A stretch of 34,242 nucleotides of DNA, from assembly GCA_045645805.1 (NCBI GenBank), contig JAZRJL010000067.1:1-34242 (forward strand), given 5' to 3'. Made by a program: the position numbers and the translations under genes. Origin of the DNA: SIG440 sp045645805. GTDB lineage: Bacteria > Bacillota > Clostridia > Monoglobales > Monoglobaceae. The notes beneath the pieces are model-generated. The model saw only the letters and a program-made list of their open reading frames with translations, was not told where the DNA came from and did not search any database. Below, in pieces: positions 17,436-23,782 of this stretch. Each line of letters begins with the position of its first letter. Positions within the stretch are counted from its first letter, which is position 1.

Positions 17436-17909
17436 ATGAAGTTTAACTGGAAGATGCTCATTTGGTTTGTTCTCATTCCTCTTGCTGTGGGAGGGGCATC
17501 AGCACTGTTTACCATGGACAGTATGATGGCCTTTGACGCGGTTTCAAAGCCGCCCCTTTCGCCACCGGGGTGGTTGTTTCCTGTTGTATGGACAATTCTT
17601 TATACCCTTATGGGTATTGCGTCTTATCTTGTTTATACGTCAGATGCTCCTGAAGGGCAAAAAAATAAAGCCTTGTGGCTTTATGGCATTCAGCTTGCGG
17701 TGAACTTTTTCTGGTCACCAATTTTCTTTAATCTGCAGGCATATCTGTTTGCATTTATTTGGCTGATGCTTTTGTGGGCATTGATAATTGCCACCACGGT
17801 TGCATTCTGGCGGATATCAAAAACAGCAGGAATCCTTATGCTTCCTTATCTTGTGTGGGTGACCTTTGCTGCGTATCTTAATTTTGGGATATATTTACTT
17901 AACAGATAG
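17436..17909 (+). CDS. tspO: TspO/MBR family membrane protein
   Basis: Five-helix membrane protein of the tryptophan-rich sensory protein/peripheral benzodiazepine receptor family, which bind porphyrins and related ligands. The 157-aa sequence shows the family patterns SKPPLSPPGWLFPVVWTILY (about 38-57), NFFWSPIFFNLQ and a tryptophan-rich helix 4 (FIWLMLLWALI). The ATG at 17436 has GAGGTGA 8 bases upstream. A GTG at 17424 lies inside that site and is rejected. No independent promoter is seen. Expression probably depends on read-through of the preceding terminator, and the ribosome binding site would be masked when that hairpin forms. Confidence 0.9.
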   Translation: MKFNWKMLIWFVLIPLAVGGASALFTMDSMMAFDAVSKPPLSPPGWLFPVVWTILYTLMGIASYLVYTSDAPEGQKNKALWLYGIQLAVNFFWSPIFFNLQAYLFAFIWLMLLWALIIATTVAFWRISKTAGILMLPYLVWVTFAAYLNFGIYLLNR

Positions 17910-17927
17910 AAACGGAATGTAAAAAAA

Positions 17928-18031
17928 GTTCAGACCGCAAAAACAGTGTTTTTGCTATAAACAAACGCCACCGCTCGAAGTACACAAAGTACGTCTTCGG
18001 GATGGCGTTTGTTCATTCTGAATCTTTTTTT
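17928..18031 (+). terminator. Branched terminator-like structure after tspO
   Basis: An outer stem (TTCAGA 17929-17934 with TCTGAA 18017-18022) encloses two hairpins. One is a perfect 8-bp stem (17937-17944/17948-17955, 3-base loop). The other is an 11-bp stem (17960-17970/18003-18013) continued by CGAAG/CTTCG (17976-17980/17995-17999). A T-run (18025-18031) follows the outer stem. The layout is a three-way junction ending in a U-tract. It most simply ends tspO transcription, but is more elaborate than a standard terminator. Confidence 0.65.
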
Positions 18032-18058
18032 CTATCCCTGCAGGTTGTATAAAATAAA

Positions 18059-18152
18059 TGTAGGGGACGGCCTCCCGGACGTCCCGTTTTGCAAAACATA
18101 GTTGAACATGTTCTGTATTGTAAATTGCGGGCGGTTAATAACCGCCCCTACA
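18059..18152. repeat. Palindromic intergenic repeat element 1 (TGTAGGGG...CCCCTACA)
   Basis: Ends are inverted copies TGTAGGGG (18059-18066) and CCCCTACA (18145-18152). Inside are GGGACG/CGTCCC (18064-18069/18080-18085), the 12-base palindrome GTTTTGCAAAAC (18086-18097), the 10-base palindrome GAACATGTTC (18104-18113) and a 9-bp hairpin GGGCGGTTA/TAACCGCCC (18129-18137/18139-18147). It resembles the small GC-rich palindromic repeats scattered in clostridial intergenic DNA. Copy number outside the window is not known to me. Confidence 0.6.
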
Positions 18153-18173
18153 ACAGTGCCCGGATAATTTATC

Positions 18174-18226
18174 GTAGGGGAGGGATTTATCCCTCCCGTG
18201 GCGGAATGCATAAATGCATTCCCTAC
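18174..18226. repeat. Palindromic intergenic repeat element 2 (GTAGGG...CCCTAC)
   Basis: Ends GTAGGG (18174-18179) and CCCTAC (18221-18226) enclose two hairpins side by side: GGGAGGGAT/ATCCCTCCC (18178-18186/18189-18197) and GGAATGCAT/ATGCATTCC (18203-18211/18214-18222). Same end motif as element 1 but different hairpin arms. It lies just downstream of the minus-strand ribbon-helix-helix gene. Confidence 0.6.
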
Positions 18227-18256
18227 AATATAAATGTTTTAGGGTGTTACAAAAAA

Positions 18257-18436
18257 TTAATCAATTTCTACATTATCAACAGTGTTTTCAAGAAGAATAT
18301 TTATCAGCTCGTTTCGAGAGTGATTGCTTTTTTGTGACAAATTATCTATTTTAGCAAGAGTACCCTCTTTTATGCGTACAGAAATAACACGATAACCATC
18401 GTCGCCTTTTTTGTTTATTTTAATTGGTTTATTCAT
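18257..18436 (-). CDS. Small ribbon-helix-helix (CopG/Arc-type) DNA-binding protein
   Basis: A 59-aa reading frame (MNKPIKINKKGDDGYRVISV...) starts at an ATG (18436-18434), with AGGTGA a few bases upstream on the minus strand. After a basic, flexible N-terminus come a beta strand YRVISVRIKE (15-24), a first helix GTLAKIDNLSQKSN (25-38), a turn and a second helix SRNELINILLENTVDN (40-55). This is the ribbon-helix-helix order, with Arg22 and neighbours placed for base contacts. Such proteins dimerise and bind short repeats, often repressing their own gene or acting as antitoxins. No toxin gene is next to it. The upstream AT-rich region contains a 10-bp inverted repeat that could be its operator. 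Confidence 0.75.
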   Translation of the reverse strand: MNKPIKINKKGDDGYRVISVRIKEGTLAKIDNLSQKSNHSRNELINILLENTVDNVEID

Positions 18437-18461
18437 AATATATCACCTCGTATTATATTAT

Positions 18462-18500
18462 AATATGTTTACAACCTATAATATATATTTTAAACATATT
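18462..18500. repeat. Inverted repeat in an AT-rich divergent promoter region
   Basis: AATATGTTTA (18462-18471) and TAAACATATT (18491-18500) are a perfect 10-bp inverted repeat 19 bases apart. They sit between the minus-strand ribbon-helix-helix gene and the plus-strand promoter at 18521. The surrounding 18450-18520 is almost pure A/T. It may hold an operator, but binding is not shown by the sequence. Confidence 0.4.
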
Positions 18501-18520
18501 CAAAATATAATATATTTATA

Positions 18521-18549
18521 TTGACAAAGTTGTGAAATTATATTATACT
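18521..18549 (+). promoter_or_regulatory. Promoter for a short RNA or the gyrA leader
   Basis: A consensus -35 TTGACA (18521-18526), a 17-base spacer and TATACT (18544-18549). Transcription would begin near 18556. The first structure downstream is a strong terminator at 18591-18633, and the first gene is gyrA at 18788. Confidence 0.72.
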
Positions 18550-18555
18550 TATTTC

Positions 18556-18633
18556 ATCAGGCGTAACTCCTGTTTTGTTGCGACACAAACCATAAAAAGG
18601 GCGGAGATTTGAAAAATCACCGTCCTTTTTATG
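18556..18633 (+). ncRNA. Putative short RNA / attenuator leader upstream of gyrA
   Basis: A strong promoter and a strong intrinsic terminator bracket about 78 bases without an ORF. Two small hairpins can form before the terminator: CAGG/CCTG (about 18558-18572) and TTTGT/ACAAA (about 18574-18590). It could be a free small RNA or a leader whose terminator is regulated to control gyrA, since no other clear gyrA promoter is seen. I do not recognise a known riboswitch or RNA family. The 5' end is estimated. Confidence 0.45.
18591..18633 (+). terminator. Strong intrinsic terminator between the short RNA and gyrA
   Basis: CATAAAAAGGGCGG (18591-18604) pairs with CCGTCCTTTTTATG (18620-18633), one G-U pair. 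The stem continues past one A/A mismatch with GATT/AATC. The T-run is part of the 3' arm and the A-run part of the 5' arm, so it may work in both directions. The remaining 154 bases to gyrA show only the AAAGGAG ribosome binding site. Confidence 0.8.
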
Positions 18634-18787
18634 TATTTTCGATTTTAGAGTAATTTTTTTGCAAAATAAAAGGAATTTTCAAATTTATGTCGAAGATAAA
18701 AAGGAGAAATAAAATTCAAATACGTCTTAAAACATAAAAAATTTAGCAAATAGACATATGTAAAATTCGAAAGGAGATAAATTCAAT

Positions 18788-21316
18788 ATGGCAGAAGAAA
18801 AAAATGAAGCGTTGTTTGACGCCTCAAAATTAAATATTGTACCTGTCGAAATTGAAAAGGAAATGCGTAAGTCTTATCTTGATTACGCAATGTCGGTTAT
18901 TGTTGGTCGTGCACTTCCTGATGTGCGTGACGGTCTTAAGCCTGTTCACCGCCGAATCCTTTATGCAATGCATGAGGACAACCTGACCCCTGACCGTGAA
19001 TACCGCAAGAGTGCTACCACCGTTGGTAACGTTCTTGGTAGATACCATCCCCACGGTGATGCATCGGTTTATGATGCGATGGTTCGTATGGCACAGGACT
19101 TCTCTATGAGATATCCCACAGTCGACGGACATGGTAACTTTGGTTCGGTTGATGGTGACCCTCCGGCTGCTTACCGTTATACCGAGGCTCGAATGTCACG
19201 TATGGCAATGCGTATGCTTACCGACATTGAAAAAGATACCGTTGATTTTATGCCAAACTTTGACGAAAGCCGTAAAGAACCCGTGGTTCTCCCATCAAGA
19301 TTTCCGCATCTTTTAGTAAACGGCTCAAATGGTATTGCGGTTGGTATGGCGACAAATATACCGCCGCACAACCTTACTGAGGTTATTGATGGTATTGTTG
19401 CTGTTATTGACAACCCTGAAATTACCATTGACGAGCTTATGGAATACATTAAGGGTCCTGACTTCCCTACTGGCGCTCAAATTATGGGTACTGCCGGAAT
19501 CCGTGCCGCATATCATACCGGCAGAGGAAAAATCCGCATCCGTTCAAAAGCAGAGATTGAAGAGGTTAAGGACAGACAGCGTATTGTTATAACCGAAATT
19601 CCGTACATGGTCAACAAGGCAAGGCTTATTGAAAAGATTGCAGAGCTGGTTCGTGAAAAGAGAGTTGAAGGCATTTCTGACCTCCGTGACGAATCTGACC
19701 GTGACGGTATGCGTATTGTAATCGAGGTTAAGCGTGATGCAAATGCGACAATAGTTTTAAATCAGCTTTACAAATATACCCAGCTTGAGGAAAGCTTTGG
19801 TGTGATTATGCTTGCCCTTGTAAATCAGGTTGAACCAAAGGTTTTGAATCTTCGTGAAATCCTTGACAACTACATTGATTTCCAAAAGGATGTAATTATC
19901 AGACGCTGCCGTTTTGATAAAAAGAAGGCAGAAGCAAGGGCTCACATACTTGAAGGTCTTAGAATTGCACTTGATAATATTGACGAAATAATCAGCATTA
20001 TCCGCTCAAGCTACAGCGATGCAAAGTCAAAGTTGATGGAACGGTTTGAGTTCTCGGATGTTCAGGCACAGGCAATTCTTGATATGCGTCTTGCAAGACT
20101 TCAGGGGCTTGAACGGGAAAAGATTGATAATGAATATAAGGAAATAATGGCATTTATTGCAGAAATGGAAGAAATTCTTGGTTCTGAGGCAAAGGTGCTT
20201 GAAGTTCTTAAAAAGGAAATCAGTGAAATTAAGGACAGATTCGGTGACGAACGTCGTACTTCAATCGAGCCTGTAATGGACGATATTGATATTGAAGATT
20301 TGATTGAGGAAGAGGATAATGTAATCACTATGACCCATCAGGGTTATATCAAGCGTCTTGCTGCTGACACTTACAGAAGCCAAAAACGTGGCGGTAAGGG
20401 AATTATCGGTATGCAGACCAAGGAGGAAGACTATGTTGAGACAATGTTTGTTTCTTCCACCCATGCATATATTCTGTTCTTTACCAATGCGGGAAAGATG
20501 TATCGCATAAAGGCATATGAAATTCCCGAAGCAGGTCGTCAGGCAAAGGGTACTGCGATTGTAAACCTGCTTGCCCTTGACCCGGGCGAAAAGGTTTCGG
20601 CAATTCTTCCAATCCGTGAATATAACGATGATGAATTCCTGATTATGGCAACCCGTCAGGGGGTAATTAAAAAGACGGCCCTTACCGAATATCAGAATGC
20701 ACCCAAGGCTGGCAAAATTGCAATAAATCTTGACGAGGGTGACGAGCTTATTAATGTTATGCGTACCAAGGGTGACGGCGATATCTTTATGGGCACACAT
20801 CTTGGTAAGATGATAAGATTCTCAGAAGATGATGTAAGAACCTTGGGCAGAGTTTCACGAGGTGTTCGCGGAATTATGCTTAAGGATGATGACTTTGTTG
20901 TTGGTATGAGTGTGACCCGTGAAAATGCAAAGATTCTTGTAATCAGCGAAAATGGCTACGGTAAAAAGACCGAGCTTTCTGAATACAAGGTTCAGGCCCG
21001 CGGCGGACAGGGAACAACCACCTATAAAATCAGTGAGGAAACAGGAAATGTTTCGGGATTTGGTCTTGTTACCGATGACGATGATATTATCCTTATGACC
21101 TCTGAGGGCGTAATTATTCGTCTTAATACCGAGGATATAAGCACACTCAAGCGTGTTACAAAGGGTGTAAGACTAATGCGACTTGCCGATGGAGTAAAGA
21201 TTGTTTCTGCGGCACCTGTTGCTCATGAAGAAGACTCTGAAGAAACTGCTGAAAATCAGACTTCTGTTGAGGATTCTGTTGAAGTAAGTATCGAGCCTGA
21301 AAGTGCTGAAAGCTAA
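18788..21316 (+). CDS. gyrA: DNA gyrase subunit A
   Basis: Breakage-reunion subunit of DNA gyrase, acting with GyrB to introduce negative supercoils. The 842-aa protein has the N-terminal winged-helix/tower region with the catalytic Tyr131 in YRYTEARM and a C-terminal six-bladed domain with the GyrA box (QKRGGKG), which separates it from ParC. The quinolone-resistance region reads HPHGDASVYDAMVRMAQ: Ala92 is at the position equivalent to E. coli Ser83, Asp96 at that of Asp87. The last 25 residues are very acidic, as in many gyrases. AAAGGAG lies about 10 bases before the ATG. gyrB is not in the window. Confidence 0.97.
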   Translation: MAEEKNEALFDASKLNIVPVEIEKEMRKSYLDYAMSVIVGRALPDVRDGLKPVHRRILYAMHEDNLTPDREYRKSATTVGNVLGRYHPHGDASVYDAMVRMAQDFSMRYPTVDGHGNFGSVDGDPPAAYRYTEARMSRMAMRMLTDIEKDTVDFMPNFDESRKEPVVLPSRFPHLLVNGSNGIAVGMATNIPPHNLTEVIDGIVAVIDNPEITIDELMEYIKGPDFPTGAQIMGTAGIRAAYHTGRGKIRIRSKAEIEEVKDRQRIVITEIPYMVNKARLIEKIAELVREKRVEGISDLRDESDRDGMRIVIEVKRDANATIVLNQLYKYTQLEESFGVIMLALVNQVEPKVLNLREILDNYIDFQKDVIIRRCRFDKKKAEARAHILEGLRIALDNIDEIISIIRSSYSDAKSKLMERFEFSDVQAQAILDMRLARLQGLEREKIDNEYKEIMAFIAEMEEILGSEAKVLEVLKKEISEIKDRFGDERRTSIEPVMDDIDIEDLIEEEDNVITMTHQGYIKRLAADTYRSQKRGGKGIIGMQTKEEDYVETMFVSSTHAYILFFTNAGKMYRIKAYEIPEAGRQAKGTAIVNLLALDPGEKVSAILPIREYNDDEFLIMATRQGVIKKTALTEYQNAPKAGKIAINLDEGDELINVMRTKGDGDIFMGTHLGKMIRFSEDDVRTLGRVSRGVRGIMLKDDDFVVGMSVTRENAKILVISENGYGKKTELSEYKVQARGGQGTTTYKISEETGNVSGFGLVTDDDDIILMTSEGVIIRLNTEDISTLKRVTKGVRLMRLADGVKIVSAAPVAHEEDSEETAENQTSVEDSVEVSIEPESAES

Positions 21317-21360
21317 AAAATGGCAGAAAAAACTGCAAATTGTTGAAAACTGTGCATAAT

Positions 21361-21382
21361 AATGGTTTTTGAGAAAACCGTT
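21361..21382 (+). other. Hairpin in the gyrA 3' region
   Basis: AATGGTTTT (21361-21369) pairs with AAAACCGTT (21374-21382) around a TGAG loop, with one G-U pair. No U-tract follows, and a true terminator lies 50 bases further on, so this may be an mRNA stability element. Confidence 0.4.
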
Positions 21383-21428
21383 CTTGAAAAATTTGGTTAA
21401 ATGGCACAACTGCACAAATAAGTTGTAT

Positions 21429-21479
21429 AAAACCCCGAAAACCCAGTAAAATCAAGGGTTTCGGGGTTTTGGTTTTTTT
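21429..21479 (+). terminator. Intrinsic terminator of gyrA
   Basis: AAAACCCCGAAA (21429-21440) pairs perfectly with TTTCGGGGTTTT (21459-21470). The stem continues past a bulged A with CCC/GGG. A GG and a run of seven T follow. Confidence 0.9.
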
Positions 21480-21490
21480 AGTTATGCAAG

Positions 21491-21522
21491 TTGACTAAAC
21501 TTTAGTTTTAAACTTTGGTCAA
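21491..21522. promoter_or_regulatory. Operator-like repeats upstream of the sugar ABC ATPase
   Basis: TTGACTAAA (21491-21499) and TTTGGTCAA (21514-21522) form an inverted repeat with one wobble. Within it TAAACTTT is repeated directly (21496-21503 and 21509-21516), and AAACTTTAGTTT (21497-21508) is a near palindrome. It lies just ahead of the suggested -35 position and could bind a repressor or activator. It does not match the CcpA cre consensus. Confidence 0.4.
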
Positions 21523-21530
21523 TTAGGCTC

Positions 21531-21559
21531 TAACAATATTATTGCCAATATGATAGAAT
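21531..21559 (+). promoter_or_regulatory. Probable promoter of the sugar ABC ATPase gene
   Basis: TAGAAT (21554-21559) preceded by TGA as an extended -10, with a poor -35 TAACAA (21531-21536) and a 17-base spacer. The weak -35 would suit an activated or extended -10 promoter. Confidence 0.5.
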
Positions 21560-21602
21560 TAGGTAACTGATTTAAGACGACTAATTTAGGAGGTTATTAT
21601 AA

Positions 21603-22715
21603 ATGGCTAGTTTAAGTTTAAAAGGCGTTGGCAAGATTTATGCAGGCGGTGTTATCGGTGCAAAAGATGTCAACCTTGAAATTGAAGATAAGGAATTTTT
21701 GATTCTCGTTGGACCTTCAGGATGTGGTAAGTCAACCACACTCAGAATGATTGCAGGTCTTGAAGAAATTTCAGAAGGTGAGCTTTATATTGATGATAAA
21801 ATCGTTAATGACGTAGCTCCCAAGGACAGAGATATCGCAATGGTTTTCCAGAACTATGCTCTCTATCCTCATATGACAGTGTTTGACAATATGGCTTTTG
21901 GTCTCAAGCTTAGAAAAGTTCCAAAGGCTGTTATTAAGGAAAAGGTTCACGAAGCTGCAAAGATTCTTGATATCGAGCATCTTCTTGAGCGTAAACCCAA
22001 GGCTCTTTCAGGTGGTCAGAGACAGCGTGTTGCTCTCGGTCGTGCTATCGTTCGTGAGCCAAAGGTATTCCTTATGGATGAACCTCTCTCAAACCTTGAT
22101 GCAAAGCTCAGAGTTCAGATGAGAGCTGAAATCGGTAAGCTTCACAAGAGACTTGGTACTACTGTAATTTACGTTACACATGACCAGACAGAGGCTATGA
22201 CAATGGGTACAAGAATCGCTGTTATGAAGGACGGTTACCTCCAGCAGTGTGCTTCACCTACCGAGCTTTATGACGAACCTGTTAATGTCTTTGTTGCAGG
22301 ATTTATCGGCAGCCCGCAGATGAACTTTGTAAACGTTACACTTGAAAAGGGCGAAAACGGTGCAATTCTTAAGGGCGATTCATTTGAAATTGCTCTTCCC
22401 GAAGGCAAGAGCAACAGAGAAGAACTCAAGGAATACTTCGGCAAGGAAGTTGTTATGGGTATCAGACCTGAAAGCATCTTTGAAGACGAAGCTCATCTTA
22501 CAACAATGACAGGCTCTGTTGTTGATGTTGATGTTGAACTTACTGAAATGATGGGTGCAGAGACATATCTCTACCTTAAGCTTGGTTCCTCACCTGTTAT
22601 TTCAAGAATTAACCGTCGTTCAACTGCAAAAGCAGGAGATTCAATCAAGGTTGCTCTTGATGCAAACAAAATTCATTTGTTTGATAAGGAAACAGAAAAG
22701 GCAATTATTCATTAA
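21603..22715 (+). CDS. ugpC: Sugar ABC transporter ATP-binding protein (MsmX/UgpC family)
   Basis: ATPase of carbohydrate importers of the MalK/MsmX/UgpC type. The 370-aa protein has Walker A GPSGCGKST at 37-45, MVFQNYALYPHM (Q-loop), ALSGGQRQRVALGRAIV, Walker B VFLMDEPLSNLDAKLR, the switch His in VTHDQTEA, and a C-terminal regulatory OB-type domain from about 240 (GIRPESI). AGGAGG precedes the ATG. No permease or binding-protein gene is nearby. In Firmicutes such a lone ATPase (MsmX in Bacillus) often serves several sugar importers, which is inferred here. Codon use (CTC, TCA) looks like a highly expressed gene. Confidence 0.95.
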   Translation: MASLSLKGVGKIYAGGVIGAKDVNLEIEDKEFLILVGPSGCGKSTTLRMIAGLEEISEGELYIDDKIVNDVAPKDRDIAMVFQNYALYPHMTVFDNMAFGLKLRKVPKAVIKEKVHEAAKILDIEHLLERKPKALSGGQRQRVALGRAIVREPKVFLMDEPLSNLDAKLRVQMRAEIGKLHKRLGTTVIYVTHDQTEAMTMGTRIAVMKDGYLQQCASPTELYDEPVNVFVAGFIGSPQMNFVNVTLEKGENGAILKGDSFEIALPEGKSNREELKEYFGKEVVMGIRPESIFEDEAHLTTMTGSVVDVDVELTEMMGAETYLYLKLGSSPVISRINRRSTAKAGDSIKVALDANKIHLFDKETEKAIIH

Positions 22716-22736
22716 TTCGCAATATAATGTATATTT

Positions 22737-22767
22737 ATCCCCAATGGCTTTTGCTATTGGGGATTTT
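22737..22767 (+). terminator. Terminator of the sugar ABC ATPase gene
   Basis: A 12-bp stem (22737-22748 with 22753-22764, one G-U) with a TTTT loop, followed by TTT. Confidence 0.85.
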
Positions 22768-22775
22768 CGTTATAC

Positions 22776-22817
22776 AAAAAACACATCCAATGTGTAGCAT
22801 AAACAATGGATGTGTTT
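22776..22817 (-). terminator. Terminator of the yitT-like gene
   Basis: AAACACATCCA (22779-22789) and TGGATGTGTTT (22807-22817) form a perfect 11-bp stem. On the minus strand it is followed by a run of six T (22781-22776), so it ends the minus-strand gene. It lies back to back with the plus-strand terminator of the ABC ATPase. Confidence 0.85.
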
Positions 22818-22827
22818 AAATCTTTCC

Positions 22828-23706
22828 TTATGTTTTGTCCTGATTGCTTGAAAAAATGTCCGCAACTTCTGTAATGGTTATATATGCCGATGGGTCAATT
22901 TCGTGCACAATCTCTTTCATATTAATAACCTGAAAACGGTTGACAACAAAATAAATCATTGTTTTTTCCTTGCCTGAATATCCACCGGTTGCCTGCAGCC
23001 TTGTCATTCCGCTTTCAAATTCACTGGAAAGCTCTTTGCAGATTTCATCAGGTTTTGAGGTTATGATAATTGCACACTTGGCACGGTCAAAGCCTTCAAC
23101 AATAAAGTCAATTGTTTTAAGTGCCGCAAAATAGGTCACAATTGAGTAAAGGGGCAGTATCCAGCTTGAAAATATAATGCCGCACACTATGTAAAGGGCG
23201 AGATTATATACCATTACAAAGGTGCCGACAGTTATACCAAGTCGCTTGGCAAAGATAACAGCCATAACCTCAATGCCGTCCATAGCACCGCCGTAACGGA
23301 TTGCCATACCGCTGCCAATACCTGAGATTGTACCGCCAAACAACGCACAAAGAAGCAGGTCTGTTCCTGCTAATGGCGAGGCAAATCTAACGTCTATGGG
23401 CAAAATGTCAGTTATTAGCCAGGCAGAAAGTGAGTACATTGCAACTGTGTATATGGCATAAAAAGTAAAAAGTCTGCCTTGCTTTTTTAAACCATATAAA
23501 AACAACGGAACATTTAAAACAAGCAAAAATACCGACAATGTGAATTGTGGCGGAGAAATCTGTGCTAAAAGCATAGATGTTCCTGAAATACCGCTGTCGT
23601 AAAGCTTAACAGGGGCAAGAAAAATGGTGATGCCGATTGCATTTATAATTCCTGCAAGAGTAAGCATAATTAGATTTTTTGTGTGTAATTGATGGAGTTT
23701 TCTCAA
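22828..23706 (-). CDS. YitT family membrane protein (DUF161 + DUF2179)
   Basis: Membrane protein of 292 aa of unknown function, common in several paralogous copies in Firmicutes. The N-terminal two thirds contain about 5-6 hydrophobic helices with the typical GGAMDGIEVMAVIFAKR motif. The C-terminal 80 residues form the soluble DUF2179 domain (CAIIITSKPDEICKEL through ITEVADIF). The start codon is TTG at 23706, with AAAGGAG 7 bases upstream. No ATG fits better. The gene has its own promoter and terminator. Confidence 0.92.
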   Translation of the reverse strand: MRKLHQLHTKNLIMLTLAGIINAIGITIFLAPVKLYDSGISGTSMLLAQISPPQFTLSVFLLVLNVPLFLYGLKKQGRLFTFYAIYTVAMYSLSAWLITDILPIDVRFASPLAGTDLLLCALFGGTISGIGSGMAIRYGGAMDGIEVMAVIFAKRLGITVGTFVMVYNLALYIVCGIIFSSWILPLYSIVTYFAALKTIDFIVEGFDRAKCAIIITSKPDEICKELSSEFESGMTRLQATGGYSGKEKTMIYFVVNRFQVINMKEIVHEIDPSAYITITEVADIFSSNQDKT

Positions 23707-23739
23707 AAAATCGCTCCTTTCAGTATAATTATATATACT

Positions 23740-23768
23740 ATTATATAATTATTTATTTAAAATGTCTA
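23740..23768 (-). promoter_or_regulatory. Promoter of the yitT-like gene
   Basis: On the minus strand TAGACA (23768-23763), a 17-base spacer and TATAAT (23745-23740), about 35 bases before the TTG start. It overlaps the region just after the ytvI-like stop codon. Confidence 0.7.
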
Positions 23769-23782
23769 CACAAAACTGTAAA

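Noticed and set aside
18104..18113. GAACATGTTC as a LexA (SOS) box near gyrA
   Set aside because: Half-sites are 2 bases apart rather than 4, and it lies inside a repeat element far from any promoter.
18059..18226. CRISPR-like repeats
   Set aside because: Only two unequal palindromic elements with shared ends; no regular repeat-spacer spacing and no cas genes.
18089..18337. An 82-codon plus-strand reading frame
   Set aside because: It runs through the palindromic repeat elements and the opposite strand of the RHH gene, has no ribosome binding site and no protein-like pattern.
20261..20800. A 179-codon minus-strand frame opposite gyrA
   Set aside because: Shadow of a highly conserved gene; no start signals.
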